This document shows, piece by piece, positions 20,546 through 32,500 of a stretch of DNA of 64,000 nt. Both the position numbers and the translations under genes were made by a program. A model generated the notes under the pieces. The model did not search any database, had not been told where the DNA came from, and was given only the letters and a program-made list of their open reading frames with translations. Position 1 is the stretch's first letter; each line of letters opens with the position of its first letter. This stretch comes from Symbiodinium natans (taxonomy: Eukaryota; Sar; Dinophyceae; Suessiales; Symbiodiniaceae), in NCBI GenBank assembly GCA_905221605.1, contig CAJNDS010002174.1, forward strand, positions 531,099 through 595,098, in the 5' to 3' direction.

Positions 20546-23500
20546 AACCAAAGTCACACCCTTCAGGGTTTCTAAGGGTGCTGGCCAGTCTCGCCAATCT
20601 CTGGTCATGACAAGTTGCTCATGGAAACCCTCGGCTGCTATCAGCAAATGGCATTGTTTCAGGGGGAAAAGGCTGAAAAGGCTGAGCAGGGCACATGCAG
20701 TTTTGGCTTCAGGAGCCATCGTTTCAGCCGTTTCCTGCATGGAATTCATGAAAAAAAACATTCCCGGGCCATTACTACAAATCACAGCTGTCCTCTGGCA
20801 TATCCTCGTCAGGGCCACATGCGACCGAAGGAATGCCATTCCAGATGCATACAGGTTGTCTGCTTCCTCGGCCGTCCTTCGTTGCTTCGAGGGTTCGGTT
20901 TTGGGGGTTAGGGAATGCAAAAAAAAGCCTTATAAGGGAGACAAGGCTCAGAAACCGGCCATAGCTATCGGAGAGGTCCATATAGCGAGCGATGGAGAGC
21001 CTGGTTTAGGGTTTCGGGTTTAGTGGGTTCTTTTGGCCATGCTAAAACTCCCCATGGCACGGAATGTGCAAAAGCCGATCACAGGGGACCAAGCAGCATT
21101 GCATGGGTCATCAGAGTGAGCTCGCTGCTCGGGTTGGCAGTAGCATCCAAAGCCAGTTTTGCCTCCTCTGCCAGCCAAGCAGCCAGGATCTTGCTGTTAA
21201 ATCCTTTTCCAACCAAGTATGCACCGTGCTGGGCTTTGAAAAGCATTCCAGAAGTGAAAGGTCGCTGCGAAGAAGCCAGCTTGTTTCGGGACCTCCAGGC
21301 ACAAAAGTTGTCCCAAGCCTTGCGAAGTCTCACACGGTAGTCGGTCCCCACGGGCCCCCACCATCCAAGGTCCAGGAGGCAAGCCATGGCTCCACCATTT
21401 GCTGTCCAGAGCCTTAACGGTCTCATCGGTCTATTCTTGTCTGGTGGCCCAGGATGGCCCAGGCCTAGAAAACTTTCCAATTTTTCGTCCAAGCTTCAGC
21501 CCGAGGTAGAGATTGTGGAGAATACACCAAGTAATCTTCGAAGGGTGGAAATCCGAGAGCAGCACCAAGGGCGAGGCACTGGGCTTGCTCACCTCGCTCA
21601 AGAATGCAGCCGTGCCTCGGAAATCCAGCTGGCCTGGAAGCTGGTCGATGTTCTGTCTGGCAATCCGACAGTGGTGACAGATCAAAGGGGCATTCCAGTG
21701 ACTCTTCAGGGAAAGGGCCTCCCTGAAGTACTTCCAATCCCCACCAATCTCAGTGACCATGAAGCATCGGCCGGTCGTCGTCAATGGCCTGCGAGCTTCA
21801 TTGAGGTCAGCCACTACACGGTGGAGAATTGGCTTCAGGGTTGGCCAGCCCAGGTAGTCGGCCATATGCAGGACAGTCAAGACGAAACGGCTATTCCTAG
21901 CCGATCTCGGTCTCCAGAGAGGGCAGCTCAAAACCAAGGCCAGGGTCTTATCACCCATCCTGGAAAGGGGAAAAAAAACCTTCCCCTAAACCCTTTTAAT
22001 CCAAACCCGCCAAGCCCTGACATGCAGAACATTTTGCCCCACCCTTAATAAAGACCTAGGCACTGATTGAAAGTGGCATCGTCCCCGAAGAGTTTAAGGG
22101 GGATGGGCCACCCACCAGGCTGCTGGCTGTAGTTCTTCGCCCAGGGAACCCCTGCCTGTATGGCGTGTCTCCAGTATCGCTCCACAGCCTGGTGCGAAAC
22201 CATAATACCAACATCGTCAAAAAGAAACTTCAGGAGCTCAGCAGCATTGTAGAGAGGTACCGGCCTTGTACTGTTTTTGAAGTCAGTCAGCTTGACCGGC
22301 ACCTCAACCATTTGCATATCCTCAGTGTCGGCTTGAGGCAATGAGCCCTAAACCCTAAACCCTAAACCCTAAACCCTAAACCCCAAACCCTAAACCCTTA
22401 GTGTAGTCGTACTAAGCCATGTCACCAAGGGCATCTTTGCAAAGCGAGCGAAGTTTCGAGCATCGTTGGCAGAGCCCTTGTAGGAAGCCAGCTTCTTGGT
22501 GGCTGCAGAGGAATAACCATGGGAATCCTTGGGAATTGAACGGACCCCCCTCCATGAGAAATGCAAGGATGGGCCTAGGGTTTAGGGTTTAGGGTTTGGG
22601 GTTTGGGGTTTAAGGTTTAGGCTTTAGGGTTTAGGTGATTTCAACCTAGGACCCGAAAAGCCCAGAACCCCAAGCCCTGCTTGGTATAAATAGATGTCTT
22701 GGCCATGGTCCTTGACTGCAGCCCGAGCTGATTTCATCTGCTGGGTAATGCTGGAAGCCTGGGCATCAACTGGTAATGGAATTTCAGGGCTTTTTTCTGG
22801 TCTTAGTGACTCCGGCTGATTTCGTATCCTAAACCCTAAACCCGAAACTCGAAACCCTAAACCCGACACCCGAAACCCTAAACCCTAAACCCTATTTCGG
22901 GCTAAGGTTTAGGCTGTGTTCAGCAAGGGCTTTCTTTGGGGCGTCCTGGCTTTGTTGGTTTGCTACTGAATCTGGTAGGGCAACCCCATCTCCGATTTCC
23001 TCCAGCATGTTGAGGAAAAAGGGCGCGTTTTCCTCCAGATCTGTGCTGCCTGGCATGAAATTCAGGGTTTAGGGTTTAGGGTTTAGGGCTTTCATGTGTG
23101 GTGCACCATGCCAGCTACAGCCCTGATTCTTTTCCTGCGAGGAGTCGGTTGGTAGCTGCCTGCTTCTAAGCAGCAGGTCCTATGGGTTCGCACACTCCCC
23201 TGCAAGAACCCCACCTGCCGAGCTGGAACCCGGTCACACCTTTTCGGTGGCACAGGATTTGCAATGGCAAGCTCCGACACACAAGAGTGTGTCCAGGCTC
23301 TATGTTGGTTCAGCATGTGGCCAGGATGATTTCGTTGAGCTTTTAGCAGGGCTTGTATACACGGATATATGCTGGTCATCAACCTGGCATAGCCCAGAAC
23401 AAGCCGATCCTACCTGGAGCCCTTGCTCCTCGCCCCTGAGGATGTTGCATCCTCACTGTGGCCCTTGGCCGACAAGAGGAGGCGATCTGTGGCAGCAAGC

Positions 23501-26500
23501 AGGTTCTCCAGGATGGTCTTCTGTGGCGGGATGTCCTTCTCCTGAAAGGGAAGGGCTTTGGGCTTATGGAGCTTCCTGAATGGTTTGGGGTTTGGGGTTT
23601 TACTTGGGGCCTAAACACAAAAACCTAAACCCTGAACCCTAGGGTTTTGCTTTAGGGCATGGCTTGCATCATGGGCCTTGTGCCCATCGATGAGGACCTG
23701 CAGCCGGTTCCTTGCTTTCGAGATGTCCTTCACTTTGCTCTGGAGGTCGTCCAAGTATGCTTTGCGGAAAGCTTCCCCCCTGCCGGGCTGATGAAGGGGG
23801 TTTAGGGTTTAGGGTTTAGGGTTTAGGGTTTAGGGTTTAGGGTTTAGGGTTTGGGGTTTGGGGTTTGGGGTTTAGGGCTGAGGCTTATAAATCGTCAGAG
23901 TGGCATGTCTTCAAGCTGAGCCGACTTCATGCTTAGCTTCGAGATCTCCTGGATGCGAGTGCTGGCCCTGGCAACGACCTCCAGGGCTTAGTGTTATGGT
24001 TTGGGCTGGGGTAGAGTTTAGGGTTTAGGGTTTAGGGTCTAGGGTCTAGGGTTTAGGGTTTAGGGTTTCGGGTGGTTAAAGCCCAGACTCGGCCTTCTCA
24101 GCATCCTTCGTGACATCAGGTGTCTGGGCATCGGGCAGCAAGGCCTTCTTCTTTGGATTCGCTTTCGCCTGACGTGGGCGACATTGCATTTGGGCATGAT
24201 AAGGGTTTAGGGTTTAGGGTTCAGGGTTTAGGGTTTAGGGTTTAGGGCTTAGGGCTTAGGGTTTAGGGTTTAGGCGGGGGTTTATGGTTTAGGGCCGGGT
24301 TTATATTTGGGTTTAGGGTTTTGGGTGTACTGTGAAGTCTTCATCTCACGACACCCTAAAAAACTGGCCTTCAATGCTCCTCCACGACCGGCCTTGCCTC
24401 CTCGCTTTGCCTTCGGGGCGGGCGACGGGCTCTCGTCGCTGATTGTAAGGAGTCGCGAGATCCAGTCCTCCTTGCACTCCTCCTCCATGTCTGTGTCCAA
24501 GGTCCAAAACTGGCGAGCAACCTGATGGTTTAGGGACAATAAGCCTTAAAACACAACCCCTAGACCCTAAACCCTAAACCCTAAACTTAACCCGTAAACC
24601 CTAAACCCTAAACCCTAAGCCCCAAACCCCCCTTAAACCCTAAACCCTAAAGAATGCATTGCCTCGACTCCCGGACAGTCCGGATTGTCTCGCACTTCCT
24701 CCGGCTGGTTGGCCTCCTTGTACTCCTTGATTGCCGTGGCCGTTGCCTCGCCAAACTTCTGGGTGAGTTCAGCGATGGTCAGCCATCGCTTCACTCCCCG
24801 TCTTGTCCGGCTCTCCTTGTTGGCCACGTTAATAAAGACACTGCTTTTCCTCCAATTCTCCTCGCTGGTGACCCAGGATTCGAAGAGGTAGTGCAAAGCG
24901 GCCTTTCCTGGGCCACATATCCCCACTTGGACCCCAAACCCTCAGCCCCAAATCCTGAACCTCGAAAGCCACCGAGGCACTGTTCTCTGCCGACTTGGCG
25001 TTGTTGCCGATCGAGCAGATCTCCGATGGCGAGTTGGGGCCTCTGGCTTGCAGTTTAGGGTTTAGGGTTTAGGGTTCAGGGTTTAGGGTTTAGGGTTCAG
25101 GGTTTAGGGTTTAGGGTTTAGGGTGGTTATAAAATGCACAAAAAAAACGTGCAATTTCCTTGTAAGCTGCTCTCGAGAGTTCGCATGAAGCGAGCCCACT
25201 TGGCATGGGCCCTGAGGTAGGCCTCCCTTTTCTGCTGCTTCTTCTTTTTCTTTGCTTCTTCCTGATCCTCCTGCTTCTGGTCGGCCCCCTTCTCCTCCTG
25301 TGCACAAATCCACCGGACCCAGTTTGGAATTCAGGGCTGTCGGTTTTAGGGGTACAATGAGGTTTTTGTTTCAGGTGCCTCAGCAGTCTTGGCGCTTTCG
25401 CCCCAATCCCAGGCACTGTCCCATGCCCCATAGCTGCTCTGGTGCCAGCCACTCCAGCCATGCCCGGCATCCTGGTTGTACCACTTGCTGTGCTCGCCAT
25501 ACCAATAGCCCCATCCTCCACTCATGTCGTCGCCAGCCTTGGGCAGATGGTCGGGTTTACGGTTAGGGTTTAGAAGAAAACCCAAAGTCGTACAAACTCG
25601 GGCCCCAAAGCCATGAACTGAAACACCCTTGAAGTCCTGGTTGGAGGCATCCTCCTTGGCAAGCTTCTTCTTGTCCTGAATGTTTAGGGTTTAGGGTTTA
25701 GGGTTCAGGGTTTAGGGTTTAGGGTTTAGGGTTGAGGGTTTAGGGCTTCCCTGAGCCATGGCATAAACCCTTGCAATTCAACATAGGTCCTTCTTCGGGG
25801 CTGCCTGCAACTGGTTCTCATCCTGGTTCTCCCAGCTGAGGGGTGGCGACCTTGGGGCCTTCTTCGTAGGCGGTGTCGTGGCATCCTGCAGCAGCCCAGA
25901 AGTTGGAAACCCACAAGCCTCGACAGCAACCCCAAAATCCCATGACAACCCTCCTCCATGTCCAATGCCAAGGCAGCCGGCTCGTCCTCTGCGGAGCTGG
26001 CATCCTGGCCAGATTGTCGTGTCTGGGCAGGGTTTAGGATTTAGTGTTCGGGGTTCAGGGTTAGGGAATTCGAAAAAGGCATTGGTCTGGCCGGCTTTGG
26101 ACTTGGAAGCTTGCAGGAGCCCCAGGCCCTAACCCTTACAATTACTCAGGTTCCTCCTTGTCCGGTGCAGCTTGCGACTCAGCAGCATCGTCCGGCAGTG
26201 GCTTCGTTTCCTGGCGGGGGAGGCTGAGGGCTTGGGCTTAGGGCTTAGGGCTTCGGGTTTAGGGTTTAGGGTTTTGATCTGGGTTCTTTGGGTGCGCCTT
26301 GGCCTTCGGTTTCGGATTCTTCTTCGGCTCGTCTTGCTGGCTTTCATCCTGCAGGCACAAGCCATGCATTTATTTAAGGAAAACCAATTGCAATTAAACC
26401 CACTTACAATTCCTGAGGTTCCTCCTCTTCCGGGACAGCTTGCGACTCGGCAGCATCCTCCGGCAGTGGCTTCCTGTCCTGGGAGTGGAGGCTTGGGGCT

Positions 26501-29500
26501 TAGGGGTTAGGGCTTAGGGCTTAGGCCTTAGGGCTTAGGGCTTAGGGTCTGGGTCTGGGTCCTTGCCCTTGCCTTTGGCCTTCTGCTTCGGATTCTTCTT
26601 CGGCTGGGCTTCCTTATCCTGCAGGCACGAGCCAGGCGTTTAAAGGAAACCAAATTTCAAAGTATGAGCCCCGGATCCTAAACCCAGTTACAATTCCTGA
26701 GGTTCCTCCTCTTCCGGGACAGCTTGCGACTCGGCAGCATCCTCCGGCAGTGGCTTCGTCTCCTGGCGGGGGAGGCTTAGGGCTTAGGGCTTAGGGCTAA
26801 AGGCTTAGGGTTTCGGGCTTAGGGCTTAGGGCTTAAGGCTTAAGGCTTAGGGTTTAGGGTTTAGGGTTTACGGTTTAGGGTTAAGGGTCTGGGTCTGGGT
26901 CCTTGCCCTTGGCTTTGGCCTTCGGCTTCGGATTCTTCTTCGGCTGGGCTTCCTTATCCTGCAGGCACGAGCCAGGCGTTTAAAGGAAACAATTTAAAAG
27001 TATGATCCCCGGATCCTAAACCCAGTCACAATGCCTGAGGTTCCTCCTCTTCCGGGACAGCTTGCGACTCGGCAGCATCCTCCGGCCGTGGCTTCGTCTC
27101 CTGGTGGGGGAGGCTTAGGGCTTAGGGCTTAGGGGCTTAAGGCTTAGGGCTTAGGGTTTAGGGTTTTGGGTCTGGGTCCTTGCCCTTGGCTTTGGCCTTC
27201 GGTTTCGGATTCTTCTTCGGCTGGGCTTGCTTGCTTTCGTCCTGCAGGCACGAGAAATTTAAAAGTATGAACCCCGTATCCTAAACCCAGTAATAATTCC
27301 TGAGGTTCCTCCTCTTCCGGGACAGCTTCCGACTCGGCAGCATCCTCCGGCAGTGGCTTCGTCTCCTGGCGGGGGAGGCTTAGGGCTTAGGGCTTCGGGC
27401 TTAAGGCTTAGGGTTTAGGCTTTTGGGTCTGGGTCCTTGCCCTTAGCTCTGGCCTTCGGTTTCCCATTCTTCTTCGGCTGGGCTTGCTTGCTTTCATCCT
27501 GCAGGCAGGAGTTTAACAAAGGAAAGCAAAAGTATGAACCCCGAATTGACTAAACCCACCTCTTCCGGGGCAGCTTGCGAGGCAGCATCGTCTTGCTGCG
27601 GCTTGGTCTCCTTGTGCTGGAAGCATTATGGGTGTATATTGATTTAGTTGAATGTCCGTTCTGGGTCCTTGCTCTTGGCTTTAGCCTTGGGAAGCTTCTT
27701 GGGCTGGGCTTGCTTGCTTTGCTCCTGCTGGCAGGATCCAGAGTGGTTCTTTGTAGCGACAGATCCTGCTTGCCAGTCCTGGCACGGGAGCCGAGGCTTG
27801 GCAGCCTTCTTCTTCGGTGGCTCGTCCTGATTGTGAGGTCGGGGGGTTTCAGGGCCGATGTGAACAATTTCGGAACACAAGGCCTCATTCTCAGCTTCAG
27901 CGAACTGCGAGTCCAAGTTTCGCTTGCAAGCGTCCTCATCCAAAGTAGGTTGTAATGGACAGCATTAAGCTTGCAATCTCAGAGGAAGCCTGGCAGTCAT
28001 CCTCCTCCTCCTCCTCTACAGCAAACTTAGCCTTCTTCAGCCAGAGCTTCCGGGTCGAGTCCTGTAGAAGAACATACAGACAGCTTGGGGTTCAGGGTTT
28101 AGGGCTTTAGGGTTTAAGCTCCTCGGATTTTTCTCGCTTCCTGTGCCTGGGTGCTGTTGGTGCAGAGCTGCTCGTGCTTCCCAGACTTCTCCTGTGCCAA
28201 GATCCGGAAAAAACCCTAAACCCTAAACCCTAAACCCTAAACCCTAAACCCTAAACCCTAAACCCTAAACCCTAAACCCTAAACCCTAAACCCTAAACCC
28301 TAAACAACAAAACACCCAACCCCAAACCCAAGACTACAGCAGAAAGGTTTGGCCTCGAGGGCTGTCGGATCAATTGCCTGCTGTTCCTGCCATGGCTCAA
28401 AACTTGATCGAGGTCGAAGGCCGGCGGTTGTTTCGTGCCAGCCATGTCTCCTTCAGAGCAGCAAAATGCTTGCTCGTGTGCTTGAGCAGGGGCAGGACAC
28501 ACGAGAACGTTCGAAAATGTTCGGGGTGCTTGTGTCTGTGGTCGGGGGAGGGGCCTACTCACGCTTTCTCACGCTTTTCTCATGGTGTTTTTTGCGGCTG
28601 CTCGGCTCGTGAACCAATTTAAAAGCCGAACCCACTCACGATTACTCATGCTTTTCTCACGGTTTTTGGGCTGCTTTTGGGTTGCTTTTCAGGGCCTGTT
28701 TGTTGGGCTGTTGGTGGGTTCGAAAGGTGACACAGATAGCCTCGGCTTTCACCGATCAAGATGCGAGGCCGACAGCAGCTCTCCTGCCGGCAAGGAGCAT
28801 CCTAAACTTGAACCCTAAACCACCGAAGGCGTCAACCCCAAATCCCTAAAGCCACAAAACCCTAAACCCTAAACCCTAAACCCTAAACCCTAAACCCTAA
28901 AACCCTAAAACCCTAAAACCCTAAAACCCCAAACCCTAAACCCTAAACCCTAAACCCTAAACCCTAAACCCTAAACCCTAAACCCTAAACCCCCCAAAGC
29001 CTTTATACCTAAACCCTGAACCAACCCGAGAATCCCTAAACCACTCAGAATCCCAAACCCCAAAACCCTACCCTAGCCAAGTTGCTTCCTGGCTGCATCG
29101 GCTTCAAGTCAAGCTGCAGGCCACCTGTCGGCAGGGAGATTAGTTTAAGGTTTGGGGTGTAGGGTTTAGGGTTTGGGGTTTAGGGTTCAGGCGTTAAGGG
29201 TCGAAGAGGCTGGGGGTCTTGCTCGTCAGGGTTTCGGTGTGTAGGGTTCAGGGTTTAGGGGTTTAGGGCTTTAGGGTTTAGGGTTGAGGGTTTAGGGTGT
29301 AGGGTTTAGGGTTTAGGGTTTAGCGGTCTAGGGTAAACTCCAGGGTCACACAAAACCCCAAAACCCTAAACACCAAACCCAAAACACAGACTGTGCCAAG
29401 GTGCCTCATGACTGCTTCGAGAGACCAGGCCACCTGTCGGCAGGGAGATTAGTTTAAGGTTTGGGGTGTAGGGTTTAGGGTTTGGGGTTTAGGGTTCAGG

Positions 29501-32500
29501 CGTTAAGGGTCGAAGAGGGTTTAGGGGTTTAGGGGTTTAGGGGTTTAGGGGTTTAGGGGTTTAGGGGTTTAGGGGTTTAGGGGTTTAGCGGTTTAGGGGT
29601 TTAGGGGTTTAGGGGTTTGGGGGTTTAGGGGTTAAGGGTTAAGGGTTTAGGGTTTAGCGGTCTAGGGTAAACTCCAGGGTCACACAAAACCCCAAAACCC
29701 TAAACCCCAAACCCAAAACACAGACTGTGCCAAGGTGCCTCATGACTGCTTCGAGACCAGGCCACCTGTCGGCAGGGAGATTAGTTTAAGGTTTGGGGTG
29801 TAGGGTTTAGGGTTTGGGGTTTAGGGTTCAGGCGTTAAGGGTCGAAGAGGGTTTAGGGGTTTAGGGGTTTAGGGGTTTAGGGGTTTAGGTGTTTAGGGGT
29901 TTAGGGGGTTTAGGGGGTTTAGGGGTTAAGGGTTAAGGGTTAAGGGTTAAGGGTTTAGCTGTCTTTCAAGCAACCCAACCCCCCCTTCTCGAGGTCCAAA
30001 TGGGGGGGCTGGGTTTAGGGGTTTGGGGCTGTCTTTCAAGCAAACCCAACCCCCTCCTTCTCGAGGTCCAAATGGGGGGGGGGGGGGGGTTTAGGGTTTA
30101 GGGTAAACTCCAGGGTCCCACAAAACCCCAAAACCCTAAACCCCAAACCCAAAACACAGACTGTGCCAAGCTGCTTCATGGCTGCTTCGAGCCCAGGCCA
30201 CCTGTCGGCAGGGAGATTTATTTAGGGTTTAGGGTGTAGGGTTTAGGGTTTGGGGCTTAGGGTTCAGGGTCGAAGAGGCTGGGGGTCTTGCTCGTCTGTA
30301 GGGTTGAGGGTTTAGGGTTTAGGGGTTTAGGGGTTTAGGGGTTTAGGGGTTTAGGGGTTTAGGGGTTTTGGGGTTTTGGGGTTTTGGGGGTTTAGGGTTT
30401 AGGGTTTAGCGGTCTAGGGTAAACACCAGGGTCCCAGAAACCCCAAAACCCTAAACCCCAAACCCAAAACACAGACTGTGCCAAGGTGCGTCATGGCTGC
30501 TTCGAGCCCAGGCCACCTGTCGGCAGGGAGATTTGTTTAGGGTTTGGGGTGTAGGGTTTAGGGTTTAGCGGTTTAGGGTTCAGGGTCCAAGAGGCTCGGG
30601 GTCTTGCTCGTCAGGGTTTCGGTGTGGAGGGTTTAGGGTATAGGGTTTAGGGGTTTAGGGTTTAGCGGTCTAGGGTAAACTCTGGGTCCCAGAAACCCCC
30701 AAACCCCAAACCCGAAAACCCTAGACCCCAAAACTAAAACCATACTCTGGGGTCTTAGGTGTTCGGGGCCTCAGGAACCAGGGCAATCCCCAGCCCTCTT
30801 TTTGGCACTCGTGCCGGCGATCAAGCATCCCTCACTCGTCCTGCTTCACCTCGCCCGGGCTGCTGATCTCTTCCTGCTTGACCTCGCCCGGGCTGCTCTC
30901 TTCCTGCTTCACCTCGCCCGGGCTGCCCATCTCTTCCCCGGCTGCCGATCTCTTCATCGCCACCACTGTCGGTCCTCGGGTTTCGGGTTTAGGGCTTAGG
31001 GTTTAGGGTTGAGGGAGGTTTAGGGGTTTAGGGCTCTAGGGTTTAGGGTTGAGGGATTAGGGTTTAGGGGAAGGACAGGCCGGCCTCCTGTGTTTCGTCT
31101 TTGGCCGCAGCTGGAGAACCTTGTTCCGCTTGGTTCCTCGTGGTGGTGGTGATGGTGGTGATGGTGGTGGTGGTGGTGGTGGTGGTGGGGGTGGTGGTGG
31201 CGGTGGTGGTGCTGGTGCCGGTGCTGGTGCTGGTTCTGGTGGTGGTCGTGGCTGTGGTGGTGGTGGGCCGTCTAGTCTGGAAAAGAAGGGGCCCCATGGT
31301 ACCACCTGTTGGGGGGGCTCGTCCTCCCTGCTAAAGGGGGATTGGATTGGAGGGACAGAAAACTCCTGGGCTGGTGCCCGTGCTGGTGGTGGTGGGCCGT
31401 CCTCTCTGTCAAAGAAGGGGCCCCATGGTCCCACCTGTTGGCGGGGCTCGTCCTCCCTGGTAAAGGGGGATTGGATTGGCGGGACAGGAGGGCCCTGGGC
31501 TGGTGCCGGCCACACGGGGAACCACATGGCTCAGGGTAGAGTGTGTGTGTGTGTGTGGGTGTGTGTGTGTGTGTGTGTGTGTGTGCATGTGTCTGTGTGT
31601 GTGTGTGTGTCATAGTGTGTGTGTGTGTGTGTGGGGGGGAGTCATGAAGGGGGGTTCGATCACGAGAGCTGCAGGAGATGGGAGGTGTAAACCCGCTGAA
31701 GCCTGAAGAACCCTCTAACCCTGAACCCTTACAACCAAAATTAAGAATCCAAACAACCCCAAACCCTGCCCTAACATCCCTGAACCGAAACAACCCCAAA
31801 CCCTCAGGGTTTAGGGTTTAGGGTTTAGGACTTAGGATTAGGGTCCAACCCACATCCGGCCTCACGAGACAGGGTCCCAGCCGGCAGCTTGACAAGCCCG
31901 GGACCACCTCGGAAGGGGCGGGAAGGATGAACCTTAAACCGAAAGCCATAAACCCGAAACTTTCAGCGACTGAGCTCCGGTCGCCCTCCGGAAGCCCTGA
32001 TGATTAGACCAAATAAACGGAGTGCCTTTTTTTTTGTTCACCTGCCAACAGGGACCCTGGACCCTAAACCCGGCCCTCAACCCCAAACACCCCTGGCCTT
32101 GCAGTGGGTGCCCCATGAATGGTTGCACCGAGCCAGGTGCTGGTCCGACATGTTGTTCACGTAAAAGGATCCTAACTGGAACCTGAGCTCAAGATGCTTA
32201 CATGCTGCTCCTAACAGTAGATCGAGCCAGGGCACAAGACACCAATCGAGGACTTGTGGCCTGTGAGCCGGACAGTGAAGGACCTGGGCCAAGGGCTTGG
32301 GGCCAAGATGGGTTGTGGGATCCGGGCGACAGCATGCCAGAATGCATGCCTAGTGGCATGGTCCTGTCCAAGACATGCTGCTGCGGCACCTTCATGCGAC
32401 TGTCCTGCTTCGCGATGGTAGCGATGGCCCGAAGATGGCGATCCCTGCAGTCCTGGTCGGGGTCACTGCTACCAGGTTCCGAAACCCTAAACCCTGGATC

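Noticed and set aside
20607-22048. Plus-strand ORFs of 100-220 codons
   Set aside because: They are antisense to the minus family exons, which carry diagnostic motifs and splice sites.
23247-23579. Plus ORF of 110 codons
   Set aside because: Overlaps the secure minus exon 23414-23541 in antisense.
31121-31799. Poly-Gly, poly-Thr and poly-Val ORFs and a His/Thr-rich minus ORF
   Set aside because: Frame shadows of the (GGT)n and (GT)n microsatellites.
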